Shown: positions 22,701-35,632, counted from the stretch's first letter. The stretch is 64,000 nucleotides of DNA from Odiellus spinosus (GCA_963920705.1 OY987237.1:3564601-3628600); one strand, 5' to 3'. Notes: a model not told the origin generated them from the sequence alone. Made by a program: numbers and translations.

Positions 22701-23171
22701 TATTAAAAAAACTTAAATACGTGAGACTTAAACTTTAAAAGTGTTTGAACATCGGTTGTAAGTGACACGCGAGGAAATATAATTTATTACTGTTCTATAA
22801 AATGTCATCGAAGCTCAGAGTACCCTTCTATCTTTCTATCTATCTTTCTATCTATCTTCCGAAAGCTTCCATTTAATTCGCGACAATTTAGTTATATCTT
22901 TTCCATCGAACAAAATTACCATTCTTTCGAGCACTGAAGAAATAAAATCCTATCTTGGAGGCTGAAGATGATTTTAGGATCTAAAAGTCATCTCTTATCT
23001 AATATTCGTGTCAAAAGATAATTCCATTTCTTTTAGACGCTTGTCTAGATCTCTTTTTAAATCCAATAACTATACTATACGCGCCTCGGAACTGAAAAAA
23101 AAGGTGTGGTTAATGATTCCGGAAATATAAAGAACGCTTAGGATGTAGTTTTATTATTGTTATAACCAGGC
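22701..23171. other. AT-rich DNA with a small CTAT microsatellite
   Basis: TCTATCTTTCTATCTATC-type units at 22833-22858; otherwise nothing. Confidence 0.4.
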
Positions 23172-24210
23172 CTCGCCACTTGAAAAAGATGTCTCGCCAC
23201 TAAAAGAAATCGAGCAAAATTTCCAAAAATGACCCATATCTTAAAATGGCCGTAACTTTTCTACGCGACCTCCTAGGCATAAACCGATTGCGCCATTAGA
23301 AAGTAGAAATTCCCTAGATTATTTTAAGATCACAAAATTCTGTTTCGCCACTCGTTAAATGTGTTTCGCCACTCGATGGAAATTGAGCAAAAGTCCAAAA
23401 ATGAGCCTTATATTAAAATTAAAATGGCCGTAACCTTTCTCCCCGACCTCCTAGGCATAAACCGATTGCACCATTAGAAAGAAGACATTCCCTAGATTAT
23501 TTTAAAATCATAAAATTCAGGTTTCGCCACTCGTTAAATGTGTTTCGCCACTCGATGGTAATCGAGCAAAAGTCCAAAAATGAGCCTTATATTAATATTA
23601 AAATGGCCGTAACTTTTCTCCCCGACCTCCTAGGCATAAACCGATTGCACCATTAGAAAGAACACATTCCCTAGATTATTTTAAAATCATAAAATTCTGT
23701 TTCGCCACTTGTTAAATGTGTTTCGCCACTCGATGGAAATCGAGCAAAAGTCCAAAAATGAGCCTTATATTAAAATTAAAATGGCCGTAACTTTTCTCCC
23801 CGACCTCCTAGGCATAAACCGATTGCACCATTAGAAAGAAGACATTCCCTAGATTATTTTAAAATCATAAAATTCTGTTTCGCCACTCATTAAAGGTGTT
23901 TCGCCACTCGATGGAAATCGAGCAAAAGTCCAAAAATGAGCCCTATATTAAAATTAAAATGGCCGTAACTTTTCTCCTTGTCCTCCTAGTCATAAACCGA
24001 TTGCACCATCAGAAAGAAGACATTCCCTAAATTATTTTAAGATCATAAAATTCTGCTTCGCCACTTCGTAAAGGTGTTTCGCCATTCGATAGAAATCGAG
24101 CAAAATTTCCCATATCTTAAAATGGCCGTAACTTTTCTCTACAATCTCTAAACCGATTGCACCATTAGAAAGTAGACATTCCCTAGATTATTTTAAAACA
24201 ATAAAATTAA
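23172..24210. repeat. 178-bp satellite, cluster 2 (about 6 units)
   Basis: The CTCC landmark falls at 23261, 23439, 23618, 23796, 23974 and about 24137, so spacing is 178-179 bp except in the shortened last unit. The units contain TTTCGCCACTCGATGGAAAT, AAAATGGCCGTAACTTTTCT and ACCGATTGCACCATTAGAAA. The middle units are most alike, the outer ones diverged. Confidence 0.95.
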
Positions 24211-24468
24211 CGTAAATACGCTTAAAACCGGTGATTTCTCCTGTTTATACAAATTGTTTCAATATTTCTAGATGCCTATCTATCATGGTATCAATTTGTA
24301 ATTCTAGGAAAATGTTTATTGATTCCCACTTTGACGTATTCGAACCCCCTTCATCCCATTTGTCGGCCCATATTCGATAAACGCGTTAAATACGAATTAT
24401 CGGTTTCTTTACCTTTTTTTTATATTTGTTTGGTGTTTTATTGGGTGGATAAGTTACATGATCTTTGC

Positions 24469-24855
24469 CTAAAGGGAGAATAAAACGCTTAAATTAATAT
24501 TTCTGGAATTAGTCGGAGATATGAAGTTTTTTTTAAACTTCTCTTTATGACGCGAATAACTACGTCATCGCGTTATGGTCGCGTGATTATTGTATAACCT
24601 ACAGTAGATTCTCGCGCGTATTTCTGGCACCATGAGTTATAAGTTCGCTTTCGCGCTGTCTTTTTCGTAAAAGTACTTAATCAAGATCAAGTCAAATACC
24701 TTTCATTCGTGGATTCACGGAGATCACTTTAACTACTCGTATAAGGACTAGCAACCAATGAAATTGATCCCTGACTCTTATATGTAAGATCTCCATGGTC
24801 ATTGGTAAGGAATCGATTTAAAAATCAGATTTTTTAGGTTTCATTCTCCCTTTAA
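24469..24855. mobile_element. TTAA/AGGG-family element, 379 bp, with shared internal modules
   Basis: Left flank CTAA then AGGGAGAATAAAACG (24473). The right end is GGTTTCATTCTCCCT (24851) followed by TTAA. Two modules found elsewhere lie inside: the CACGTGA/GCGCG/AAAGTACTTAATC module (24550-24700, reverse orientation of 27050) and part of the foldback core (GGATTCACGGAGATCAC, then ACTCGTATAAGGACTAGC). Confidence 0.8.
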
Positions 24856-25359
24856 TTGTATCTTTTAAAATCTTAGTGATGACCGTTATCTAATAGTACT
24901 AGAAAAAGTGTTGAATTAATTTCAATATAACAATGGATAGACTCAATGACTGTAACTGTACTCCTTCAGGACCAGGACATCATTTCACACTCATTTGAAA
25001 CTCATTATATCTAAATGAAGCTTCTATTTCGGAATAGAAATAAGCGAGGCGCTGATGGGAGATGGGCAAATTAATGATCGCGCTTCTCTAAATGACTCTC
25101 TCTCGAACATTTCCACGCTATTTAACTCGAGTTCGAACCCACCGTGTGAATAATGATTAAAAATATTTCGGTATAACGAAGCTATTTAAATTTTTTTTTT
25201 ACAAAATTTCCATTATTATACCTTTTCAATTCTAGGTCTATTTTCGAATAATTTTGTATAATAGCTAAAGAGTAAAATGATCAATCACGTGATCAATATA
25301 TTGTTAAGAGTAACTACGCGTACACGTATACGTAAAAGCGTTCCTTCAATTTCTCTTTA
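24856..25359. other. No recognisable feature
   Basis: AT-rich, no ORF or array. Confidence 0.3.
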
Positions 25360-25450
25360 TTAAAAGTACTTTTAAGAAAAAGACGGCGCGAAAGCGATCT
25401 TATAACTGACGTCAAAACGCGCGAATTTCAAGCGAGGCTTTGATTGGTAA
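25360..25450 (+). repeat. GCGCGAAAGCGA module, partial copy
   Basis: AAGTACTTTTAAGAAAAAGA followed by CGGCGCGAAAGCGATCTTAT, matching the starts of the copies at 27047 and 57697. It is opposite in orientation to the copy in 24550-24700. Confidence 0.6.
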
Positions 25451-27046
25451 ATTATGTCAAATAAAAAGTGGGAATTGGCAACTTTTCGTGGTAAAGATTT
25501 ATTAGAAAAGGTCATGGAAAACCTGGAAAAGTTAAAGAAATTAACTTCAAATGTAGCGCTGTTACAAATTTCCAGATCTTAGTCAGTCTAGCTTCGTTCC
25601 TACTGCCAACTTAAGATGAAAATGACTATAGATGATTATCGGACACTATACACGGAAAGTCCATTATGATTCTAGTCCGAAAAAGTTCAATCGTGTTCGA
25701 CTTGGTATTATTAACTCTCGCGAAGCTATAGTAATGGTTAAATATCTATATTCCAAGTACAATCCGTATCTAACCCCGATTATCCCTTTCCTCGTATGTA
25801 GCGACGTTAGTTCGAATTAATCGAACATGCCTATTATACCGTATTGAATCTATAAAGTTTGTTCAATCAATTAAACGTAATAAAATGATGTTAGGCGAAT
25901 GAGGTTTAAGAGGTAGAAAGTATAATTAGAGAACCATGTTACAGTTGATTCCATTTTGGAATGTGAATATCGGACTTTTGGATAATCATTCCTCCAGTTC
26001 GATTAGCCTGTACAGCTCTCTCTCTCTTGGTAATTGCTCAAACATACGCTTATATCTTTTCCATATAATATGATAGACACCAATTATATATAGCCAACCA
26101 TTTTAAAGGGTACGTAAATTGTATTTACAAATTATTAGTCAGATTTAGTTAATTTTAAAATAAAGATTTACCTATAGTATTAATTGGGCCTAATTGAAAG
26201 AAATATTTAGACTGTTTTTAAATACGCGTACTCCAAATGAAGTAATCTCAATTAATTTAACAAAAATTAACCAAAATACTAAGTTTTAAATGTCTTTGAT
26301 CCACTTTTGTTTGAATTTTCTTAGAACGCATCAACCCTGTGATGTAAATTTAATTTTATATTGTTTTTAAATCAGATTAAAAAACAATAAAAAATAATAC
26401 TTTGGACTTCGAAAGGCCACTATAAGCCTTGACGCTTTGATCTCAACATAGTGATTTTCCTCTGGCGTCTACATCAAGTCATTAGCGAATCCAAATCCGC
26501 TATAAACCACTGGAGCGTCAAACCTGCTCGCGTCAAGTTAAATTTACAATATATGTTAAGATACACCATGTACTCTTCCAAATTAAATTAATTAAACGGA
26601 CAAGGTATTAGAGATTTAGGACTTTTATTCTGTTAGGAATATTCCGGCTGTTACTCTATATCTAATTTACCTTCCTGGATAGAGACAATAAGGACCGGAT
26701 AGAAGACTATATACCTTAACCTTGATTAAGGTTTGGTTTTAATGACGGTCGAAGCTTCTGTTTCCCTATCGCCTTCCTACGAACTTACTGGTTCAATATC
26801 GATGGATATTTGATAATATATATGTGTAGGAAGTTATACCTTAAATATTTTATTACTGTTATTGTTGTTATAATATTGAAAATGAACCGTATTGGATGCG
26901 TCAAAATATTTAACACTAATCTCTTTAGACTATTTAATCCGGCCGTAATCTTCGCTATCCCAACTTTCTAACTAATGAATTAAATTTTAAGATATATTTC
27001 TGGAACGTAATTAATTTTTTCTTACGAAAGATAATTGATTTGATTT
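25451..27046. other. AT-rich DNA with no clear feature
   Basis: Includes a short relic of the CAGGG minisatellite (AAAAGGTCATGGAAAACCTG near 25505) and an unpaired TTTTAAAGGGTACGTAAAT end at 26101. A 62-codon plus ORF (25632-25820) is not recognised. Confidence 0.35.
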
Positions 27047-27290
27047 GGATTAAGTACCTTTACGAGAAAGACGGCGCGAAAGCGACCTTATCACTCAATT
27101 GTGGCAGAACGCGAGAATTAACTGTAGGTTATGTACAATAGCGAAATCACGTGACTATATTGATGACGTAGTATGGAGGAAATTTTATTTTAAAAGTTTC
27201 AAAAATGGCGATTATAGAATTTTAAATTTTACTGTCACTGTAATTTTGTTCTATGACATATTTATATATATTTTGAATCGATTTTTAACG
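27047..27290 (+). repeat. Dispersed ~240-bp module with partial ORF
   Basis: Starts AAGTACCTTTACGAGAAAGA, then CGGCGCGAAAGCGACC, a CACGTGACTATATTGATGAC stretch with a CRE-like TGACGT, then ATGGCGATTATAGAATTTTA and ACTGTCACTGTAATTTTG. It is homologous to 57697-57905. Both copies keep an open plus frame here reading TVxVILxYxIxIYILNRF. No known protein is recognised. Reverse-orientation partial copies: 1930, 24550, 52560, 56680. Confidence 0.6.
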
Positions 27291-29423
27291 ATATTTCCGA
27301 AAATATCTACTCAATTATTCTATTTTGAAGTGCAAATGACCCAGTAGCATTTACTTTTCCAAAGAAAATTTTTGGCAGTGGGTAAACATTTAAAATAAAA
27401 AAAAATTTCAATTTTTTTTATTTTTTTTCTAAACTATAATCTATATATTTTAATACCATACTGGATTATGGACGATTTTTGAATCTATAGCAGCCTTAAA
27501 ATAGATATAAATACCATTCTCTTCCGTACTAATTCCGGTAACTTCTTAGCTTGCTACAGATACAGTACGCGAGTTCCCTTAGTTTTGAAGGATAATATTT
27601 TTTAGACCATCGCGTTGTTTAAACATTTACTTGGGTGGGGGTTTTCCCGTCTTCCTCTTCTTATATTATGATAAATTATATGTAAGGGGGAGGTCCCCCG
27701 AACCCACACACACTTTATTTGGGGTCTGGTTGGGATAGTCCTAATCGGGCTCTAACAGGGGGTTTCTCAGGCGTTTAAATCGCCTTTCAAGTGACAAGCT
27801 TCAAAATATCTTCTCGCTCTTCTCTAGAAACAAAAGCTTTTTTAAAAAATGGTATTATATTCAAAATTGCAATCTAAGAAGGAGGCTAAATTTTCATTAG
27901 GAAACTAGTTTTATATATCCTTTTTAAGATTGTAAAATGTTTTTTTCAAATTTTGCCAAGGAGGGGTTTGTTTTCTATTAAGCAAACGTTAAGAGGTTTT
28001 TAGGTTTTTTTATTTTTCTTCGAGTCAGGGTCAAAGTTCAACGCTCGCGAAGCTAAGTTTAAAATATAGGCACGAAATTGATTTTTGGGAGATTATTTAA
28101 AAACAATATAAATTTTTTTATCCAGGATTTTAAATTTTTTTTAATATAGTTTAAAGATAATAAAATTTTAATTTAATAATATGATATAGTTTTACTTTTA
28201 TTTTTAGTTGATTTATAATTTTAATTTAAAAAGTAAGATTAATTTATTGTTTCGTTAATTTACTATCTTAGGGATTTATTTTAAAATAATTAATTTAATT
28301 TATTTAGTTAATTAAAATCTCCAATCTTTCCAAATTAATTAATTAAATATGTTTAGCAAAGTTTTAATTTAAAAAATATAACTTATTTCTGATTGGTTGG
28401 CTATTAAAATCATTTAAGAAATTATAATTCAAATCCAAATCTGTTAATTTGCAGGCTTAGCAAAGTTTTAAATTAAAAAATTTACATGTCTGATTGGTTG
28501 TCAGTTAAAATCTTAATCTATTTTAATTCGGAACTAAATCTAATTAATAAAATTGCATTCATCCTTTGTTACGTCACACTTATAATTATAAACCTTTTCC
28601 TATGGTTCATTTCCTGTCTCTAGAGGTCAATATTGGATAAAATTGACCCCAAATTAATTTTTTCTCTCCCTCTTAATTGGTTTTTATTGTCACAATAATT
28701 ACTTAATTTTCAAACCAAATTATATTTTAAATTTAAAATCTTTTACATTTCATTCTCCCTTTGATATTTAACTCCATAAATCTTATTGGATAGAAAGCGT
28801 ACTCTTGGATTTTAAATATTTATGAAGAAAAATAGAAGTTTATTTCAACGTATTCTTTATACAAATTGTGATCAAAACGCGCGCGTATTGATACATAATA
28901 TTAAATCTAATATAAAGAAAAGTAGTCATTAAGAAGTTTTATTTGATTTGAAGAGGACCATTACTTATATATTGATTATAAAAACCATTTCCTTGAAATA
29001 CCATTATTTGTTTTTGAAAATTCCACCCTTTTTTTATTGATTTGTGAATATAGTTCTAGCCCAATTATATTAGGGGTATCATTCGAGTGCTTCTTATTTC
29101 CGACTCGCCCGCTCTGATTTCAAATGTTCTAAATCTATAACAGTATATGGGTGTGACTTGTTGAAAAATTAACATAAAGCAATTTAAAAAAAAAAAAAAC
29201 AGATTTCCTAATACACTTTTACTACTAAATGGTACTTTTCCATTAGAGCTGTCACGAATCTGGTGGAAGGTTTATAATGTTTAGAGTTTGGTTGATATTT
29301 TGCGTCTGTTCAACACGAAATATCTCGACTTCTATACTGGTTATTGACACGAATGTTTTTTACATTATATAACTACATTCTTTGGGAATATATTGCCTAG
29401 GTTTCTAATTTAATTTTCAAATT
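27291..29423. other. Very AT-rich DNA, no gene
   Basis: Low-complexity A/T tracts dominate 28080-28560. ACATTTCATTCTCCCTTTGA at 28745-28764 is an AGGG-family right end. A possible diverged left partner (TTTAAAGATAATAAAATTTT) begins at 28150, but the pairing is weak. Confidence 0.4.
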
Positions 29424-29850
29424 CCCTGACTTTTCCCTGGACTTTTGCGGCAGTTTTCAAATTCTCTGACCTTTTGGGACAGTTTTCAAATTCTCTGACC
29501 TTATTTCCGGACAATTTCCTAAATACCTGGCTTTTCCCTGTCAGTTTGTGCCAATTTCCAAAATGGCTGGATTTTCCTTGACTTTTTGGCCAATTTCCAA
29601 AATCCCTGACGTTTCCCTGACCTTTTGGGCTAATTTCCTAAATCCTTGACGTTTCCCTGACCTTTTGTGCCAATTTCCTAAATCCCTGACCTTTTGGCCC
29701 AATTTCCAAATTCCCCGACTTTTCCCTAACCATTTGGGCCAATTTCCTAAATCCTTGACTTTTCCCTGACCTTTTTGTCCAATTTCCATAATCCCTGACT
29801 TTTCCCTGACCTTTTTGTCCAATTTCCAAAATCCCTGACTTTCCCAGTAT
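29424..29850 (-). repeat. CCTGACCTTTT minisatellite (inverted CAGGG type)
   Basis: About 12 irregular units of TCCCTGACCTTTTGG...CCAATTTCC, the reverse complement of the GTCAGGGAA units. No CAGGGTTGCC ends or conserved core are seen. The minus-strand ORFs (29541-29891) translate as repeated GNW/KLAQKV phrases and are array by-products. Confidence 0.85.
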
Positions 29851-30544
29851 ACGTTGTTCATTCTTATTCTTAAAGCTCTTATTTTCTTCACCTTTCCCGA
29901 GAAAATATTACTTATTTAACCCACTCTTACTTTACCACGTATAGCTACGTAAATATAATTTAAAATGTAGATAAAAATTAGGCTCGTAAAAGTTTATTTA
30001 GTTTTACGCGCCTGCCTTAGTTTCGTTTGTTTTTAGCTAAAATATCCGTATATTTATTCGACTTTCCAAAGCAACGCAACGCGCCCGCGTTCTATTAATT
30101 AAAACAGCCAGCGCCTCTGCCAACACTCCTCCTTCTTTATTCTCTTTGTATATTTCAGTAAAGGCAACAGAAACAAATTAACAAAACAATTAGGTAGTTT
30201 CGTGGCATTCGGAAAATATATAACATTTTGGTCCCCAAAGGCGGGCTACATTTGGTGCCGAGGGATAAATTTTAAAGGGAAACTTAGAGCTGGAAGAGCT
30301 TTTCAATTTATTTTTTGGAATTACCGTGACATAAAAAGGTATTCCAGAATTTTCAAAACAATTATTAGACACGTTTTAAGAGTTTAAATTAATTTTGAAA
30401 GTAAAATTTTAATAAAAGAAAATATAAATTCGGACCAATCATATTGTTTCGGCCTTCAACAGCGCTTGTAATGTCCTTACGTTAAAAGAATATTTTGGAT
30501 ATCACGTGCTGTTCAGTTTTTAGCTTAAGCCTTTGCAATTCCTT
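29851..30544. other. No firm feature
   Basis: A TTTGGTGCCGAGGG phrase at 30250 recalls retrotransposon primer-binding sites, but no LTR follows. ORFs of about 60 codons overlap on both strands at 30190-30387 and are not recognised. Confidence 0.25.
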
Positions 30545-30880
30545 TATATATAATATCAAGAATCCATTCAGGTTCCGTAAGAATATGGGAGCATAGCTTT
30601 AGCCTCTGGTACCATCCTCCCAAACTTTGTAACAAAAGTTCGTCTGCAATTTTCGCAACATTTGTACGCTTAGATCTTTTTTTCGGTCGGCTCCATTTTT
30701 ATTACCCAAAATATTATGTCAAGGTCGTTAGTGGCGCGGGTTAATAATAGATGTCAGGAGCGATTTACTTGAAAAATCGTTTCGAAGCGGACGAACTTTT
30801 GCTACAAAGTTTGGGAGGATGGTTATTGAATCGCGGCCCTCCCATATTCTTATGGAACCTGAATGGATTCTTGATTATAT
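30545..30880. mobile_element. Foldback element, about 330 bp
   Basis: ATATCAAGAATCCATTCAGG (from 30554) pairs with the right end (CCTGAATGGATTCTTGATTA to 30877). Arms continue inward through GAATATGGGAG, ATCCTCCCAAACTTTGTAAC and AAAAGTTCGTC, so they are about 105 bp. The loop is about 120 bp. No ORF and no clear target duplication. Confidence 0.75.
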
Positions 30881-31048
30881 GGGATATTTAAATGTATTAT
30901 CCGATGTTTAGTTTTATAGGAAACTATTTTTCTTTCTATGGGAATTTGTATTATATATTCCTACGCCTTAGAATCGTCGTAAATTTATTTTACGATTGTG
31001 ATCTAATATATATCATTGCGTTTAATTATTTTGGAATTGATTTTTCAG

Positions 31049-31114
31049 GGCGATCCGCTGATTTGAATCTGTTATTTGATACCCTGGATTTGGGACGAAA
31101 AAGGTCAAGTCAAG
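31049..31114 (+). CDS. Candidate 66-bp internal coding exon
   Basis: TTTAATTATTTTGGAATTGATTTTTCAG is the acceptor context (split here: T-rich tract then TTTTTCAG at 31041-31048), and CAAG/GTAATG at 31111-31120 is the donor. The enclosed 66 bases are less AT-rich than the flanks. Only the third frame is open and it reads RSADLNLLFDTLDLGRKRSS, which has the mixed composition of real protein. Because 66 is divisible by 3, it could be a cassette exon. The same frame happens to stay open into the flanks (30892-31155), where it turns into Y/F/I-rich translation of AT-rich DNA. The gene is not recognised and no neighbouring exon was found. Confidence 0.3.
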
Positions 31115-31376
31115 GTAATGATTTAATTTGTATATATTTATGGGTTGTGGATTGAAATAAGGCTTAATTTTCCCTACAAAATGAGACAAATTAGATCAAA
31201 GTCGGATCATAATTAACAGAGATACCAATCGTTTACAAAAATCATTAAAACTAATTAAGATCATAGGCAATATCTTTGTAAGATTTTTAAATAAGTTTAA
31301 AATTAACACAAATGAATCAAATCACAACAAACTTGGACTAGTTTCCAATTAAATCTCTTTAGTCTCGCTATAAATC
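31115..31376. other. AT-rich DNA, no feature
   Basis: Nothing identified apart from a faint relative of the GACCGATTTTGGTCT phrase. Confidence 0.3.
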
Positions 31377-32001
31377 AATTTTTAAGATTTTAAAAATCAC
31401 CAAAAGGTTTGTTTATTTAAAATCAACAAATATCAAGAATTAAAATGTCAATTTAAACATTTTTAATGAAATTCAAACCTTGGTTTAAAAAATAGAAACT
31501 ATAATTCAAGTTCAAACATAAATAACAGCTAAGCCTCGGTCTATGCCCATTATTTTTATCTAGCGTTTTAAAGAATACTTCACGCGCCGTAACGTTTTCG
31601 GTTTATTATCAGCCCCGTTTCGAACGGACGATGTAAATGTTTGCTTGTCGGCGTCAGTTTGATGCGCGCCAGTTATTAACTAATAAATCGTGTAAAAAAT
31701 GTTTCGGGAATGAAAAAAACGTCATAAAACATCAAAGGAACTAATATTTTATCAAAACCAAACCGTATCAGGCGCCCGGGAAATAATGTATATGTGTTTT
31801 TTACGTTTTCGTAGGCTTAAGCGAAGCCAATGACCAAGGCTTAGCAGGTCTATTGTAACAAACCCGTGTGTTTTAAGTAACTTTGTTAAGCGCGTGCCAG
31901 AGTTGGCGCGGGCCTGTCTATTCCTTTTTAAGCTTAAAATCTATTCTGTATTCGCTCCGAAACTGAAATGGGGAGAGTAGAATTTATTATGAATATTAGC
32001 C
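31377..32001 (+). repeat. Long direct repeat, copy 1 (about 600 bp)
   Basis: Matches 37554-38140 in the same orientation. Best conserved from CACGCGCCGTAACGTTTTC (31581) through GCGTGCCAGAGTTGGCGCGG, with only scattered differences. It carries a CCAAGGCTTAGC word and a GCGTCAGTTTGATGCGCG phrase that resembles an arthropod initiator (TCAGTT). The spacing of 6.1 kb recalls two LTRs, but no primer-binding site or pol lies between. Confidence 0.8.
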
Positions 32002-34136
32002 TCATCATAAAACTCTTATTTAGGAAATGTTTAAATATAATAAAAAAAATAATTACTTTTTACCGCAACACTTTCCCTTTTAAGATTGAAAGGGGGCACG
32101 TGCCCCAGTGTATATACACTAGTGTAGTTCGGGGGGTACACTAGGCCCAATTCTAATCTAGAAGAAACCTTAAGGGGATACCCTTTTGGGGTGCATACCA
32201 TTAAGATATGGGGGGGGGGGGGGGAAATCTCTGCAAAATATTATCCAATGTTTGTGATAAAATTGGTAATACTTCTGAAGTTATGTACCATTGTTTTTAC
32301 TTCCGTTCATACGGCTTTGCATCTATTCCAAAATATAATTCAAACAGGGATGAATCCCTTCACTTTGAATAAAACCCGATAACGCTTAAAATTGCGATAA
32401 AACAATTTTTTTACCATAATATTTGCGTTGAAATACGTAATATTGTTAAGGCAGTATTAACCTTTTTTTTTAAATTAGATAAATCTCTATCTATGCCTGT
32501 GTTCGTTAATTGTTAATGCTCGAACAACCAGGTATTTTTCGCGAGCTTCGAACGCGCGTGAGAAATTAAATTGATTTATTCTTGATGAAAGGTTTAATAG
32601 AGTTTGATCCTGAATTCTATCTGTAGATGTATACTTTCTATCTCCTCCCCCTCACATATTCTCGTTAATTCAGACTACGCGAACGTTTCTTTAAAATCCG
32701 TAATTATATTTATTCGTGGTCAAAGAATTAATTCATTTAATGACCGTGTCTACTATTAACTTCCGCCTTCCACTAACGTATCAGTATTGCTTGGAACTGG
32801 GCGAACGGGAACGTCTTTTTGTTTGAAATCCGATGAAAGGGTTGTGGGTGGGTGCTGTCAATTTTTGACGTTAATACTATTCCGAACAAAATTAAATTCT
32901 TGGCTTCGTTCTTTCTCGTGTCTCTGTGGCTCAAATGCTAATTCGATTAACTCTATATCTTGGCACACACGTGGAGAAAAAAATGCCTTTATCCTTATTT
33001 TTTCATGACAGTAAGCAATTATGGGAGAATTTCACCCCCCTTGTCTTTGCCTATCTTGTTTTGGATGATAATGACAAGGCTTAGCGTTAAACCTAGAACA
33101 AAAGCCATTTGAAGTCTTATACGTAAGAAAATATTAGATTGCAATATTATTTATAAGTTCTGTATTGGAAAACCACGTATTCATGGATTAATAATGAAGT
33201 AACCAAGGCTTAGCGAACTCCTGGATGTTATTAAACTATGGGAAAATAATAGAGATTTACTATTCAATTATACAAATTGGCTAATTGAAAAAAATGCGAG
33301 CGAAAGAACGTCACGAAATAATTTCAAATTTCAAACCAAGGCTTAACTAAGAAACGTCTCAAATTAGTTCAAGTATCTATCCTATAGTGGTTCTTGTAAA
33401 TTAAACTTTTGTATATTGAAGTCCTAATATTAGGTATTACAACTGACCAATTAAAAATAATCAAAGATGATTGGTTCTCGTATTAAAATGACTTAAAATG
33501 GATACACCATTCAAGCTTAAAATAGGCTTAACGAAAACTAGTCTCTTTCCTCTCTAATAACTCCGTTTTGAAATCAAATCTCGTGAACTTTAGGAGTAAT
33601 ATCAGATGTAATCAATATCTGGCGCAACTTGCGAGAGCTTACCCTTATTCGCTGCCAATATCTGTTTGTTATACAGACGTAACGTATTTCCGCGCTCTCG
33701 CGAAATAAGGAAGGAAAAGCGCGCGAAAGGGATGGCGCCAAGGCTTAGCGTATAATATATATATATATATATATATATACGTTTGGGAATCGGTTTGGGC
33801 GGACATTAGTATCGAATTATCAGCTACAGCATTAGAATCCAATTAGGTTGAGAGAGAGAAAACGGGCCGCCTAAAGGAAGTGCCTAATTGTTAAGCGAGA
33901 TCGGCCAGGAAGCCAACAGCCAAAGAGAGTAACTGTTCCTCGTGTTCCCACCATTTTCGGAAAAGACGCTTAAAAAAAAGAGAAAATACCCCTTCAGAAA
34001 CTCCCTAAAGGATTAAAGAAGGCTTTTTTTTCTGATGCCACGCTTCTTCGCCTCTTAGGATTGTTTCTTTATATCTTACAAGTTCGTAATATACGTTTAC
34101 AATGTGAGAAATCCGTGTTAAATTTCGTAGGGAAAC
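32002..34136. other. AT-rich DNA with simple repeats and GGCTTAGCG words
   Basis: A G run lies at about 32211-32223 and an AT run at about 33749-33778. AAGGCTTAGCG-type words occur near 33076, 33200, 33342 and 33740, plus TAGGCTTAACG near 33524. No ORF is convincing. Confidence 0.4.
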
Positions 34137-34794
34137 CAGGATTGCCACAGATCAGGGAAAACAGGAAATATTTAAGTGTCTTACCGTATTATCAGAGTTG
34201 CTACAGGTCAGGGAAATGTCAGGGAAATGTCAGGGAATTTGAAAATGAACCAAAAACGTCAGGGAAAAGTCAAGGAATTTGAAAATGAACCAAAAACAAG
34301 TCAGTGAAAAGTCAGGGAATTTGAAAATGAACCAAAAACGTCAGGGAAAAGTCAAGGAATTTGAAAATGAACCAAAAAAGTCAAGAAAAAGTCAGGAAAT
34401 TTGAAAATGAACTAAAAAAAGTCAGGGAATTTGAAAATGAACCAAAAACGTCACAGAAAAGTCATGGAATTTCAAAATGAACCGAAAAAGGTCAGGGAAA
34501 AGTCAAGTAATTTTTAAGATTTTTTAAAAAGTCATGGAATTTAAAAATCTTCCAAGAAGCCAGGAAATTCCAATCATAATCCGCGGAGAAGATTTGAAGC
34601 TGTCTGTGTCAGTTGTATAGATTAGAACAAAGATACGCCTGCAACAAAGTTTGGCGAACGCGATTATATAAAAAATAAAAACTTAAAAATTGGGTAGTAT
34701 TAGCCGAAACGGTCAGGGAAAATCGTTGGAAAAGGTCAGGGAAAAACCTGGAAAAGTCAGGGAATTTGAATCTGAAAAAACGGTGGCAAACCTA
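34137..34794 (+). mobile_element. CAGGGTTGCC-family element with a second internal start
   Basis: CAGGATTGCCACAGATCAGG (34137) and CAGAGTTGCTACAGGTCAGG (34193) are two successive 5' ends, then about eight TTTGAAAATGAACC units, the conserved core, and a decayed end (GGTGGCAAACCTA at 34782-34794). Two starts suggest one copy inserted next to the end of another, or duplicated its end. Confidence 0.8.
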
Positions 34795-35299
34795 TTCACT
34801 TTATTTTCGTCTGGTATTATCAACCCAATTTTAGCATGGATTTAAATATTTCATTTTGAAACTAGGGTGATTTTTTTTGGTCGAATAAAAACGAGCCAGA
34901 ACTGTGCAAAGAGTTGAAAGAGGTACCGGAAATCAGACTAAGTACTCGAGGGAAAGTCTATATCTTGAGAAAGGAATAGTTCTGTTATAAGGCAGTCTTT
35001 GAATAAAAGCCTGGAACACCTAGCTCTTATCCGCTTTTTTTTTTTTTTTTTTTTTTTTAACTTCTTTGAATTGTCCCTTTTTTCTGTATTTGAGGATCAC
35101 TTGGTAAAAATATAACTGTAATACCAATGGCGTAATGATATACGTATTGTAAAACCCAGTAAGAAAATAAGTAGAACACCATTCTATTTCGAAAAAAGGT
35201 TTTTCTTTGAATCGAAACTAAAAGTTTCTTCGAATTTTTTTCGTTGAAACATTTGTTAGAGTCGTTAAAAGCTATCGTCCTTTGGGAAGACACTATCAT
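34795..35299. other. AT-rich DNA with T tract
   Basis: A T run lies at about 35036-35058. The 80-codon minus ORF at 35057-35299 is not recognised. Confidence 0.35.
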
Positions 35300-35632
35300 T
35301 TCAAGGGAAGGTGAAATAATATCGTAGGCTTAAATTATTGGTACTTAAGTGTATTATCAAAAGTATATTATAAATGTAAACAACGCCCCGTAGCTGATTA
35401 CTATCAGTAAAGGTTAGGGTAAATGTACCGGCAGATTCTGTGATGACGTAAAACTGCACCTTTGCTGATAGTGTTAAACTGTTTACTTTTATGGAATAAG
35501 GTTATAAACTTTTGATAATAATAATATTTAAAACTGAACCCTTAGTTTCATTGTGAAAAATAAAATAAAAAAAAGATGATTACAAGTATTATTGCTTGAA
35601 GTTTTACAAATAAATTATTATAAATTGCAATC

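Noticed and set aside
29541-29891. 116-codon ORF with KLAQKVRE repeats
   Set aside because: It translates the inverted CAGGG minisatellite; the units are irregular in length.
30240-30265. BEL/Pao-like primer-binding site (TTTGGTGCCGAGGG)
   Set aside because: No LTR ends upstream and no coding sequence downstream; a short chance match or a relic.
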